64,000 nt of DNA. Source: Diploptera punctata (Eukaryota > Arthropoda > Insecta > Blattodea > Blaberidae). Where the stretch lies: the NCBI GenBank assembly GCA_030220185.1, contig JASPKZ010004202.1, positions 562,001-626,000 on the forward strand, in the 5' to 3' direction. The notes below the pieces were generated by a model. That model was not told where the DNA came from and searched no databases. It saw only the letters and a list, made by a program, of their open reading frames with translations. Both the position numbers and the translations under genes were made by a program. Shown here one piece after another: positions 39,580-49,835 of the stretch. The first letter of the stretch is position 1. Each line of letters begins with the position of its first letter.

Positions 39580-39738
39580 TTGTTAGACCAAAAATGACAT
39601 GGAAGAATAATATTATCCATGATTTGAGATAAGTAGGTTATACAGGGGCTGATTGAAAGCATTGGCTCTGGATAGGGATGTAAAGAGAGGTTATGTCCGG
39701 GCAGCAATGAGCCTACAGGTTCGATACAGCAGTGTGTT
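39580..39738 (+). mobile_element. RTE-1 3'-end fragment, old
   Basis: Diverged GRPKMTWKNNI to AAMSLQVR codons and gcagtgtgttagtg tail. Many substitutions. Confidence 0.8.
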
Positions 39739-40191
39739 AGTGTACAATACGAGGTTGGGAAGTGGGTTTTTAATTTCAGAGATTCTGTAAAACATTTTAC
39801 AAAAGAGTGCTGTACATTATTTTTTGCACGATGGTGTTTTCAAAATAATAAATAATAGTAAAATAATAACATCTCTTTTGGAAATATTTGCGTTCATTAT
39901 AAACAATTGACTAACGTTAACAGTGTGGACAATGTTTATACGGCAAATGCCGAAAATAATTCAGTTGAGACTACATGAGGCCATGACACCAATCAGGAAT
40001 AAAATGGCGACAAGTACGAATTTACTGTTTTATATTGTTTCAAATAAGTTCAGTTCATTTAAAATGCAGTGATTTGTTTCCTATAATGTATACTAACACT
40101 ACCTTTTGGATATTTTATGTATATACATTGTACGTAGTATACATAGAGGGCAGTGGTTTTACTTCTCGCACTAGGTAGGTAATTTGTAATA

Positions 40192-40705
40192 ATACTTACT
40201 TACTTACTCACTTGCACTATCGAACCCGTAGGATCATGGCTGCGCGGACATAAGCTCTCCATACATCCCTATCCTGAGCTAATGCTTTCCAATCATTCCC
40301 TGTATAATCTACTTCCCTCAAATAAAAGTTAATGTTATTATCCCACCTCATTCTTGGTCTACCAACTGGGCGTTTTCCTCTGGATCTGGTTTTCCTACTA
40401 GAAACTTCCATGCACGTCTTTCATTCCCCATTCGTGCCACATGTCCTGCCCATCGCAGTCAACAAGACTTAACTGTTCTCATTATATCTGGCTTCTATAA
40501 AGACCATGCAGTTCACTGTTAAGTAGTCTTCTCCATTCACCTGTCTGTTCATCTCTCTTTGGTCCATAAATGTTCCTAAGTACTTTATTCTCAAATACTT
40601 GTAATCTCCTTTCCTCCCTTAAAGTAAGAGTCCATGTTTCGCATCCATATAATATAACTGGTAGGATAATAGTTTTATATATTTTCAGTTTAACGTTTTT
40701 TTGAA
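40192..40705 (-). mobile_element. RTE-1 insertion with 11-bp TSD
   Basis: The minus-strand copy starts in LSKNVKLKIYKTIILPVILY and ends in a taagtaagtaag tail. Flanked by aatttgtaata (40181-40191, 40706-40716). Frame 40883-40482 preserves CETWTLTLREERRLQVFENK. A frameshift near 40490 breaks it. Confidence 0.93.
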
Positions 40706-40727
40706 AATTTGTAATATTACAGTATAG

Positions 40728-41065
40728 ATAGTCCACCGCTGTGGTCTCGAGGTAGCGTGCTGCCTTGTCACGCAGTGGGCCCGGGTTCGATCCCCAGTCG
40801 GGGCAGTTTTTTTCTGGGTGAGTGTTTTTATCGGGGTTTATCCTCACCTGTAAGACAAATGTCAGGAAAATTTTAAGGCCCAAACGGTCCCCGAAATCAT
40901 ATGGCCATCATCATCATCCTTATCACCATCATCCTTCACCGGTGTGGAAAGCAACGGGAAGCTACTACACCTACAATTCCCTAGTAAAGCTGCAAAGCAT
41001 AGCATGAAAATGCTATGATTGCAGTGAAGGACCTGTCCTCGGGCAGAATTACTATAGATGGATGG
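40728..41065 (+). mobile_element. SINE-C full-length copy with 9-bp TSD
   Basis: tRNA-like head: A-box ctgtggtctcgaggtagcg, B-box ccgggttcgatccccag. The body has cctcacctgtaagacaaatg and aacggtccccgaaatcatat, then a (cat)n-rich segment. The 3' end carries two hairpins: 40998-41017 (catagcat-gaaa-atgctatg) and 41033-41046 (ctgtcc-tc-gggcag). TSDs acagtatag lie at 40719-40727 and 41066-41074. Confidence 0.95.
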
Positions 41066-41330
41066 ACAGTATAGTTATTTATAGGTTGGCTGCTCCGAAA
41101 TTTAGGAAGCTGAACTTTCAATCATGGTCGTCACTGCTGTAAGTACGGTAGAACACAGTGTCGTACAAAAAATATTTTTCTTACTAGTTCTTCACGTAAC
41201 TTGAAAGTCACGAGCCGCCACTGACGGTTACGTAGAGTTAATTGTGAAATACAATTGGAGTAAAGCTGCGATGTATTAAGTGAGATAACACTTTGGCTTG
41301 TCTTTAATTTTACAAAATGTAATTTCCTCA

Positions 41331-41560
41331 CTCTACAAGTGCATAAAGTTAAGAATCTGCATTATTCTTAACAAATAACGGTTTCAAATTCTTAAGAGAC
41401 TTACGAGTCCACTCACTTGTTGTTAAGCTAAAATTATCCACGATTCAAGCTTACTCTCTGTGTATTTATGGACATGGGAAGTTGCCTTTAAGCCTGGAGC
41501 AAAAACAAGGTAACCCACAACGATTTAATATTCTCAACAACAATTTTAACAATTTATGAC
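41331..41560. other. No gene recognised
   Basis: Nothing recognisable; precedes the microsatellite block. Confidence 0.4.
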
Positions 41561-41570
41561 ATCAATCTTA

Positions 41571-41571
<1 letters not shown>

Positions 41572-41625
<54 letters not shown>

Positions 41626-41650
41626 GCAATGACATGATAATAATAATAAA
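41572..41650. repeat. (AAT)n microsatellite
   Basis: About 13 aat/taa units, then degenerate gataatgat units. Confidence 0.95.
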
Positions 41651-41659
41651 TGATGGTGC

Positions 41660-42132
41660 TGGTGCTGCTCTCTGCTCCTGCTCCTCCTCCTCCTCCTCCT
41701 CCTCATCCTCCATGCTCTGCTCTGCTCCTCCACTCCTCATCCTGCTCCTTCTCCTGCCCCTGCTCCTGCTGCTCCTGTCCTCTCCTCCTCCTCCCCTGCT
41801 CCTGGCTCCTGCTCCTGCTCCTGCTCCGCTCCTCCTCTCCTCCTCCTCATGCGGCTTCTGCTCCTCGTCCTCCTCCTGCCCCTGCTCCTGCTCCTCCTGC
41901 CTCCTCCTCCTCCTCCTGCTCCTGCCCCTGCTCTGCTCCTCCTGCTCCTCCTCCTCCTCCTCCTGCTCCTGCCCCCGCTCCTGCTCCTCCTCCTGCTCCT
42001 CCTCCTCCTCCTGCTCCTGCTCCTCCTCCTCCTGCTCCTGCTCCTGGTCCTCCTCCTCCTCCTGCTGCTGCTCCTGCTCCTGGTCCTCCTCTGCTCCTGC
42101 TCCTCCTCCTCTTCTGCTCCTGCCCACCTCAT
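41660..42132. repeat. Pyrimidine-rich (CTC/CTG)n minisatellite
   Basis: About 470 bp built from ctcctgctcctc-type triplets; one strand is almost purely pyrimidine plus scattered g. It is open in five frames across both strands. Those long frames translate to poly-Leu/Ser/Pro/Cys or Glu/Gln/Arg tracts and are repeat artefacts, not genes. Confidence 0.95.
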
Positions 42133-42189
42133 CCTAGCATAATGATAATACTAACAGGGTTTCTCTGGCTAGAACAACACATATTTCGG

Positions 42190-43208
42190 CATGAAATGGG
42201 GAATGATTGCAGATTCCAGAGTATATTAAATAGATGGAAAGTTACTGTCATCAGCTATAACATGTACATACAGAACAGGACATTGAGGAGGATAAGTTAT
42301 AGACAGCAGAAATGCTAGTCGCAGAACCAAGTACATTAGAGGTTGAAATGGGGATAGAAAAATTGAAGATGTATAAAACATCAGGTTCGGATGAGATCCC
42401 AGCAGAACTGTAAAATCAGGGGGAGAAAAATGTATGGACAAGATACGCCAGTTGCTTAGTATGATTTGGGAAAAAGAAGCTGTTCCAGATGAATGGAAAG
42501 AATCGATTATCGTACCAATTTATAAGAAAGGAGATAAAACTGATTGCAACAAAATACAGGGGCATCTCATTACTTTCAACTTCGTACAAAATTCTAACAA
42601 ATATATTAGTAAGCAGACTTACTCCATATATTGATGACATTCAGGAGATCATCAATGTGCATTTAGAAGAAACAGGTCTACAACAGATCAGAATTTTAGT
42701 TTAAGACAAATTTTAGAAAAGAAATGGGATTATAATGGTACTGTACATCAACTTCAAAAAAGCATATGATTCAATTAAGAGGAAGAAGTTATATAGTATC
42801 CTACTGGAGTTCGGAATTCCTAAAAAGTTAGACTTATACGAAAGTGTCTAAATGGCACTAAAAGTAGGGTGCGTGTAGGCAAACAGTTTTCGGACACCTA
42901 TGAAATCCAGAATGGGTTGCACTACCTCCTCTACTATTTAATTTTGTACTAGAGCATGCCATCATATCTTTAGAGGATAAGGAAGGACTACAACTCAATG
43001 GTATTAATAAGCTGTTAGTTTATGCTGATGATGTAGTACTATTGGCCGATAGCGAGGAGATACCAAAGGACAACACACACACACTATTGAGTAACACTAA
43101 GGAATTAGGACTGGAAGTAAATATCAATAAAACAAATGCATTATATAATGGAAATGGATAGCTAATGACAAATGAGGGAAATGTGGCTGAATTGAAATAC
43201 CTAGGAAC
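42190..43208 (+). mobile_element. RTE-1 central fragment (RT fingers to palm)
   Basis: Corresponds to residues about 462-820 of the full-length ORF. It contains LEVEMGIEKLKMYKTSGSDE, IWEKEAVPDEWKESIIVPIY, RGISLLSTSYKILTNILVSR, NGINKLLVYADDVVLLADSE and NTKELGLEVNINKT, in shifted frames. Small deletions include the loss of VDF near 42753. The longest fragment after the full-length copy. It is cut at 43209 by SINE-C. Confidence 0.92.
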
Positions 43209-43209
43209 C

Positions 43210-43555
43210 ATCCAACCATAGTAATTCTGCCCGAAGGCAGGTCCTTCACTGCAATCATAGCATTTGCATGCTATGCTTGCAGTTTTACTAGGGAATTGTG
43301 TAGGTGTGGTAGCTTTCCGTTGCTTTCCACACCGGTGAAGGATGATGATGATGATGATGATAATGATAAGGATGATGATGATGGCCATATGATTTCGGGG
43401 ACCGTTTGGGTCTTAAAGTTTTCCTGACATTTGTCTTACAGGTGACTAAAAACCCCGATAAAAACCTCACCCAGAAAAACTGCCCCGACCGGGGATCGAA
43501 CCCGGGCCCGCTGCATGACAAGGCAGCACGCTACCTCGAGACTACAGCGGTGAAT
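43210..43555 (-). mobile_element. SINE-C full-length copy
   Basis: Minus strand. 3' hairpin complement at 43227-43240 (ctgccc/ggcag type), gcatag/ctatgc hairpin near 43255-43276, (gat)n segment, B-box complement ggggatcgaacccggg, and the A-box complement at the right end. Confidence 0.93.
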
Positions 43556-43559
43556 AGGT

Positions 43560-43945
43560 TATAGCATTATTTAGCAGTGATTCACTCTCTAAGAAGTACG
43601 GCTACCAGATTGTATATATAGTGCATGAATGTCAACACGTAGCGCATGCGGGAGTTAATATAAAAACATTTGTAGCAATTGATTTTACCACTAAAAAAAA
43701 AGAAACCACTGTTTTGCACTTTCTTAAATGTATTTTTTCCCAGGTAACAACGTTCCAGAAAAAATATAAATGTCATAGGACATCAGAAATGAATTAATAT
43801 AACAGTTTGATGTGTTTCACTTTTTCTCCACTAGAGAGCATTCTTACAATATTGCGTTCCTTTGGCAATAAATAATATGATCTGGTTGCAGTGATGAAGA
43901 AAAGAAGCAGTAATTTGGAAATCACTCGTGGGATTACTTATGAGA
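43560..43945 (-). mobile_element. MITE-X copy 3 (truncated)
   Basis: Matches copies 1 and 2 from gattcactctctaagaagta to the terminal aatttggaaatcactcgtgg and attactta, but with only one arm of the terminal palindrome. Its other end is cut by SINE-C. Confidence 0.75.
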
Positions 43946-44090
43946 ATAGCACTAACTATGATTTGAAGGAAGTACATTATACAGGGGATTATTGTAAATC
44001 ATTAGCTCAGGATAGGGATGTATGGAGAGCTTATGTCCGTGCGGCCATCAACCTAAAGGCTCGATAGTGGCAGTAAGTTAGTTATAACGA
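43946..44090 (+). mobile_element. RTE-1 3'-end fragment
   Basis: ENSTNYDLKEVHYTG to AAINLKAR-type codons and a gtaagttagtta tail. It follows MITE-X directly. Confidence 0.82.
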
Positions 44091-44520
44091 AGTAAACGAC
44101 ACGCTGTATAAAAGAACACTGCCCACATTACGAACTGGACTTTGAGTTACTAGGAAGCAGCCAGCTGAGTGGCATTACAAATGCTTCCATGTTTTAACTC
44201 TGCCGGCTTCAAGATGATTTCATCTCTTTCATTCCTACAGCTCAGCACTTCATCGACAACTTTATCAAGAGCCACCGAGTTCCCCAGGAATGACTGACCA
44301 AACAAACATGTGCCACATGTTTCCTTTGCAATATTCTACACTTTCATTCGGAGGATAATTAATGGCAAACGAGAGAAATTTTATAGAACTGGCTGAATTC
44401 AAACACGTAGGAAAAAAATTACAAATGGGAATTAAACGCACAAAAAAAAAATGTTAAACCTTGGCTCGATTCTGGAAATGCATGCTGTTACGAATTATAG
44501 GGACTCTTGTCATCCCAACT

Positions 44521-45452
44521 TCTTCTTCTTCTTCGGCTTTCTCCCACTTATAGGTTTGCCGTCTTCAGTTTCATTTATCTCTATCATTCCAATCTCCCTT
44601 TTCCAAATTCCTATCATCCATTATGGTTCTGACGTAGGTTTTCCATTTCCATCTTGGTCTGCCACGTTTATTTCTTCCAGGGGGTGACCATTGGTATATA
44701 TTTTTTCGGCTATCTTTAATTTTCCATTCTTTGTACATGGCCATACCATTCAAGCGTTTGATTTTCAATCCTCTTAACAACAGATGTGGTGACATTCATT
44801 TCTCTCCAAAGGAATTCATTTCTTATTTTATCCTGTCTTGTTTTTTGAAGGCTTCTTCTAAAATAATCAAATTCAACTGTTCTAATTTTATTCTTTTGTA
44901 ATTCTGTCAATGACCAAGTTTCACTTCCATATGACAAAATATTCTGTATTATGCTCTTATAAAGTTTCATTTTAGTTTCCTTTGTAATATTTTTGTTCCA
45001 AATTACTCCATGTAATATCATAGTTGCATTTTTTGCCATTGAAATTTTAGTCTGTACATCTCTCTCACAGGTACCTAAACTTGTAATTAATGACCCAAGA
45101 TATTTTTAAAAAATCACATTTTTTTATTTTCCATGTTTCAAGTATGAGGTCATCAACATCCTTTCCAAAACACATATATTCTGTTTTCTGTAAATTTATA
45201 TTCAGTCCCCATTTTTTATATTCTTCCATTAGTTTATTTATCATATATTTCATATCATCTTCATCCCCTGCAAAAATTATTTGATCATCTGCAAACAACA
45301 ATGAATGCAGCACTTTTCCTCCTATAGGAACACCCATTTCAGAACATTTTTCATACCATAAGTTAAGAGCCTGGTCTAAATAAATGTTAAAAAGAATTGG
45401 TGACAAACTCCATCCCTGTTTAAGGCCTTTATTCACTGTCAATTCCTCTGTT
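44521..45452 (-). mobile_element. LINE-F RT 3' half, second copy
   Basis: Frames 45442-45065, 45039-44716 and 44795-44571: TVNKGLKQGWSLSPILFNIY, LLFADDQIIFAGDEDD, INKLMEEYKKWGLNINLQKT, SYGSETWSLTELQKNK, WYGHVQRMEN, RGRPRWKWKTYVRTIMDD. Better preserved than 3414-4137 and reaching further 5', into the KQG..SPILF box. Two frameshifts. The 3' end is the gaagaagaagaag complement at 44521. Confidence 0.9.
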
Positions 45453-45456
45453 AAAT

Positions 45457-45457
45457 G

Positions 45458-45511
<54 letters not shown>

Positions 45512-46386
45512 TATTTATTCTGGCAGAGTTAAGGCCATAAGGCCTTCTCTTCCACTCAACCAGCACAAATACAAATAAATATTTGACAAATATAGATATA
45601 CACTATACTAATTATAAACAGTTAAAGATACAATAAATGTAGCAATGTAAATGTCATGTACAAACAACATTTTTTAGGGCAATAACAATAATGATACGAT
45701 AATAATAATAATAATATAATAATGAATGATAATAATAATATAAATATGATACATTATACGGGAAACACCAATTAATATATATATCTTACACTGGATAATA
45801 ATGAAGTCGAGTTTAGAGCAAATATCAATTTAGATTTCTTTTAAAAGATGCCAATGTCCGGCAGCCCCTTATTTTTTGTGGTAGGGAATTCCAGTTGCGA
45901 GAAGTGGAGATGGTATATGACATGGAGTGATGTGATGTCCTATGTTGCGGTATATTAAGTAAGAGACTATGTTGTGATCTTGTGTTTAAGTTATGGTTTG
46001 AGGATAGACACTGGAAACGGGATGATAAATAATTGGGAATCGAGGTATGTAGGATCTTAAATAGGAGAATTAGACAGTGCGATTTTCTTCTTCTCTCTTT
46101 AGATGTAGCCATGACAATTCGTGGAATAATGGAGAAATGTGATGGTATTTTCGAACATTAAATATGAATCTGATACACATATTATGGACACGCTGCAGTT
46201 TGTCCGACAATCCGTCACTTATGTCAGTTAGTAGAACGTCACAGTAGTCAAAATGCGACATCACTAAAGTTTGGATTAAAATTATTTTAAGAGCTGTAGG
46301 AAGAAAATGTTTAAGTCGCTTTAGGGAATGCATTATGGAGAATATCCTTTTAGATGTTTGTTTTACTTGCACATGCCAATTTAAAT
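45457..46386 (-). mobile_element. CR1-like LINE 3' end
   Basis: Frames 46390-46070 and 46112-45825: LNWHVQVKQTSKRIFSIMHS, LVMSHFDYCDVLLTDISDGL, LQRVHNMCIRFIFNVRKYHH, RNWNSLPQKIRGCRTLASFK. This is the RT thumb/C-terminus typical of the CR1/L2/jockey superfamily. The 3' UTR ends with aaggccttatggccttaact on the minus strand and an (att)n tail at 45457-45510, matching 37110-37241. 5' truncated. Confidence 0.85.
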
Positions 46387-47124
46387 GCAACTTCTCTGAA
46401 AAAAAAATTAACCTGAAAATATATAAAACAACTAGCTAGAGGACCCGGCAGACGTTGTCCTCCCCGAACGTTCAATTCTCGTGTCATGGCCGGACGAAAA
46501 AAAGATAGGCCTAAGTTACTTTTTTACCATAAAATTCGCTAATTAAAACGTAATTAGTTATTATTAAATATGTTTGCATGAAAACTCCTCACTGCCATCT
46601 ATTGTGGCTCAAGAAATGTGCATGAAGATGTCACATTGTTTTCGCCCGGAATATGTCTATAATGCAGATGACTGCACATCTAACATAAAAACAATCCTGT
46701 AACCCGATCGCAGCGCCAACTACCGGATATAATTATGAAACTAAACCATCCAGGGACCCACTCAAACACACACAACATTTTATCAAAATCGGTCCAGTCG
46801 TTTAGGCAGTTTTTAATTTCGGGTTTCATATAAACCTGCACTTTTAATTGTCGGATTTCGTTCATTTTTGGATAATACCTACCTCGGTTTATTTTAATAG
46901 GATATACTGAGTTTCGTTGTGAAACATAGAAAAATATGACCGTTAGAGCGATTTAAAATTTTCACTTCAGGTGAAATCCTACACCTAATGATTTTAGATG
47001 GTCGAATTGTCAATCTAAAGCATCGGGGAACAAATGAGACACACAAAAACTTTATCAAAATCGATCCAGTCGTTAGGAGTTCAGTGACAAAATACATGTA
47101 CAGAAAAAAAATATATATATATAG

Positions 47125-47250
47125 GCTACATGACATGATAAGAAAAATAAATGCTCGGACGGGGACTTGAACCCGGATCTCTGGATTTATATCGCAGTGC
47201 GTTTTCCGATTACGCCACTGAGCAAGTCTAGGTACAAACACTCATTTCTC
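47125..47250 (-). repeat. Single tRNA-like unit
   Basis: On the minus strand: tgctcagtggcgtaatcgga, agagatccgggttcaagtcc and ccgtccgagca, then tttatttttcttat. Same plan as the arms at 35308-35592, but about a quarter of positions differ. Acceptor GCTC/GAGC pairs; probably a SINE head. Confidence 0.6.
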
Positions 47251-47389
47251 TTATATATATTCTCATTATTGCTAGATGTCGTGGGAACTCGGTCTCCCAC
47301 TGCCATCTAATAGCTTCTATTACAAGTAAGCAAATTAAAGAGAATATTTTTACTTTATAGCAGTGACGCTTTATTGATGTTATAATTAT

Positions 47390-47427
<38 letters not shown>

Positions 47428-47428
<1 letters not shown>

Positions 47429-47539
47429 ATAGTAATTCTGTCCGAAGGCAGGTCTTTCATAGCATTTTCATGCTATATTTTGCAGCTTTACTAGGGAATT
47501 GTAGGTGTGGTAGCTTCCCGTTGCTTTCCACACCGGTGA

Positions 47540-47578
<39 letters not shown>

Positions 47579-47745
47579 GTCCATATGATTTCGGGGACCG
47601 TTTGGGCCTGAAAGTTTTCCCTGACATTTGTCTTACAGGTGAGGAAAAACCCCGATAAAAACCTCACCCAGAAAAACTGCCCCGATCGGAGATCGAACCC
47701 GGGCCCGCTGCGTGACAAGGCAGCACGCTACCTAGAGGCCACAGC
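47428..47745 (-). mobile_element. SINE-C copy
   Basis: Minus strand; hairpin complement 47438-47451 (ctgtccgaaggcag), (gat)n expansion 47542-47578, B-box complement gatcgaacccgggcc, complete to the A-box. Inserted in the CTAG-family region. Confidence 0.93.
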
Positions 47746-47825
47746 GGTGGACAAAATATAATATAATTAATCTTAAATATTTAATTTATTAAGCCGTAGC
47801 AACGCACACCGGGTATTAGCTAGTA

Positions 47826-48221
47826 TGGATATAAAGTACCTGTTTATACTTGTTTCTGTATAAATAGAAATTAATTTGAAAGTAAATGACATCCAGTGTT
47901 CTGGCATCTGTTTCAACTGTAACCAATTAGTGTAACCCTAAGGGTCTCCATCAAAAGATGAAGTTGATTTAAATCATCAGTTAGAAGGTAGTTTACCTGG
48001 ACATTTTTTTTTCTGGCGTGAACATCCAGATGTTACAGTTTTCCGAGACAGAGAGGGGGATTCAGTTCCCATGTATCATGTACCTGGAACAAGAGAAACA
48101 ATACATCGTAAGGATGGCATCTTGTATCAAATTACAATCAAATAAAGTTCACAGAGCAATGCTGTCTTCATTAACATACCTCAACACTACTGGAAGTGCT
48201 GTATACACCCATTTCCTTAAC
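47826..48221. other. No gene recognised
   Basis: No family match. Open stretches are short and without recognisable sequence. Confidence 0.4.
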
Positions 48222-48343
48222 TTCCATCATCATCATCATCAGCAATCATCGATTAAGCCCATGTGGATTGTCCGGTCTCATAGATTCTCATTCAAAAAGT
48301 TGAATCCATCTTCTTTTTCGGTCTACCAACATTCCTCTCTAGT

Positions 48344-49131
48344 ATCGCGCTGTAGCCGAATGGTTAGGGCAAGAAGTCTTGGCGCAGAGCTACGTGACTT
48401 GCGCAGGTTCGAGTCCCCATGGAGAAGAAATTGTCTCTTGGAATTTCGGCCAGTATGGGACCGGTGCCCACCCAGCATCATGAGGCATTTAGGTAGCTAC
48501 AATTAGTAGCGAAATTAACAGTATAATGAAACCATCTTTAGTGCAGAAGAAACACAAGATTACGGCTTTATAAGGTTCTCGCAAGATATGGAAGTGAAGC
48601 ATGGACAATACGAAGAAGAGATGAAAGCCGAATAACAGCAAATGAGATGCGATTTATGCGCCGAACAGCAGGCTACACAAAGTGGGACCATAAAAGAAAT
48701 GAAATTATGGAAGAGTTGGATGTAGAACCTATTCTTCACCATATACAAAACTACCAGAACAACTGGAAAGCCCATCTTCAACGAATGCCGTCTCATAGAA
48801 TTCCAAAAGCCATACTTCGCTACCGCCCCCAAGGAAAAAGATCGCTGGGACGTTCAAAAAAGCGCTGGATGGAAAAATCTTCTTTGAGACCGTAACAGGT
48901 CACACGGCCTAATACTTGCATGGATGATGATGATGATGATGATTAGTAGCAACTCCAGGTTGAGAAGACCAGCTATAACGGCTGGGGGACCTGACATGCT
49001 GACAAACATTTTGCTCCATACAGTGGCTAGATGACCGTCTATATATGTGATTAACCACATGTGGATGTGAGGCCAGCATCCGGATAGAGGCCAAGGGCCT
49101 TCTAGGCCTGTCGCGCTTGGAGTTTTTTTTA
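48344..49131 (+). mobile_element. SINE-B copy split by LINE-C
   Basis: 48344-48510 is the head and first body part (A-box gctgtagccgaatggttagg, B-box caggttcgagtcccc). 48942-49131 is the rest (aactccaggttgagaagacc to cctgtcgcgcttgg). It is interrupted at the attagtagc site. Confidence 0.93.
48511..48941 (+). mobile_element. LINE-C insertion with 9-bp TSD
   Basis: A 431-bp truncated LINE-C: RYGSEAWTIRRRDESRITAN, EMRFMRRTAGYTKWDHKRNE, HIQNYQNNWKAHLQRMPSHR, IPKAILRYRPQGKRSLGRSK, then a stop, ggtcacacggcctaatactt and a (gatgatgat)n tail. Flanked by attagtagc at 48502-48510 and 48942-48950. The ORF is unbroken from 48647 to 48895. Confidence 0.95.
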
Positions 49132-49696
49132 AACATCCTTTTGATTTCTAATTAAGTATAATTTTTTGGTATGCGATCATCTTTCATTCTTTGAACATGT
49201 TCTTTCCAGTTTTTTCTAGATTCTTTTATTTTATCTAAAAGTTCAAAATATTTAGCTCATTTCTAATATCTTCACTTCTTCTTTTATCTAGAAGTTTGCA
49301 ACCAGCTACACTTCTCAGAAATCTCATTGCAGCTGCTTCTATGATCTTCTCTTCTCTTTTAGTTAAAACCCACAATTCACTACCATACAATAGTAAGGGA
49401 ACAGCCACTGCTTTATGAAATTTTTGTTTTGTTTCCTGTCTTGTATATTTAAATATTCTTTTAATTGTGCCACATATATAATTAAATGCATTTTGTTGAA
49501 AAGATCTTCATTTTTAAAATAAGAGATTTCATAACCCAGGTATTTAAAATGGTTCACTTGTTCAACGGATTTCCCTTCCAGAATTATTTTAGCTCTTACT
49601 TTGTTTGATTCTTTGAAAGCTAAGATTTTCGTTTTACTTATTGATATTTTGTAATTATAATTCTCCATTTCCTTAATTTCATATTTTGTTCCTAAA

Positions 49697-49826
49697 GATT
49701 ATACAGGGAATGATTGGAAAGCATTGGCTCAGGATAGGGATGTATGGAGAGCTTATGTCCGCGCGGCCATGAACCTACGGGTTCGATAGTGCCAGTGAGT
49801 AAGTAAGTAAGTAAGTAAGTAGGTAA
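49697..49826 (+). mobile_element. RTE-1 130-bp insertion with 9-bp TSD
   Basis: Only the last about 35 codons (YTGNDWKALAQDRDVWRAYV) plus the (gtaa)n tail, flanked by gttcctaaa at 49688-49696 and 49827-49835. The shortest RTE-1 copy with a clear TSD, which shows how little 3' sequence is enough for integration. Confidence 0.93.
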
Positions 49827-49835
49827 GTTCCTAAA

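Larger units (their letters stand above)
39742..41330 (+). repeat. REP-G copy 2, interrupted by RTE-1 and SINE-C
   Basis: Collinear with 51140-51750, including acgaggttgggaagt, gcacgatggtgttttcaaaa, gactaacgttaacagtg, tagagggcagtggttttact and, after the inserts, ggttggctgctccgaaattt. Two insertions (40192-40705, 40728-41065) are absent from the copy at 51140. Confidence 0.8.
44345..46430 (+). mobile_element. RTE-1 fragment split by LINE-F and CR1-like LINE
   Basis: 44345-44520 (MANERNFIELAEF to the LLSSQL equivalent) and 46387-46430 (aacctgaaaatatataaaac) are collinear RTE-1. About 1.87 kb of minus-strand elements intervene. caacttct/caactt at the two junctions may be the TSD. Confidence 0.75.
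46436..47825. repeat. CTAG-family repeat region with inverted ends
   Basis: Starts actagctagaggacccggca and ends, inverted, with acaccgggtattagctagt, so the outer ends form a short imperfect inverted repeat. Inner blocks shared with other copies: ggtttcatataaacctgca, gtttcgttgtgaaacatag, ctacacctaatgatttta, atcgatccagtcgttaggag. A tRNA-like unit, an (at)n run (47395-47424) and SINE-C are inside. Class unknown; no protein. Confidence 0.6.
48222..49690 (-). mobile_element. LINE-N RT C-terminus split by SINE-B
   Basis: 49690-49131 (minus): NYNYKISISKTKILAFKESN, VEQVNHFKYLGYEISYFK and, in shifted frames, a YGSELWVLTKREEK-like block and the RMKDDRIPKNYT region. 48340-48222 then gives ERNVGRPKKK and a (gatgatgat) tail. 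SINE-B lies between them. Confidence 0.75.

Noticed and set aside
40482..40883. ORF joining a GSNPGPLRDKAARYLETTAV-like start with RT sequence
   Set aside because: The start is antisense SINE-C and the rest is RTE-1; the fusion is an insertion artefact.
41546..42318. Several overlapping long ORFs on both strands with poly-Leu/Ser/Pro or Glu/Gln/Arg products
   Set aside because: They arise from a stop-free triplet minisatellite, have no domain, and coexist in nearly every frame.
47470..47718. ORFs with poly-Asp or poly-Ile runs
   Set aside because: They translate the (gat)n segment of SINE-C.
48018..48506. 162-codon plus-strand ORF
   Set aside because: Its C-terminal part is SINE-B sense sequence and the first part crosses antisense LINE-N and unmatched DNA. 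No domain recognised.
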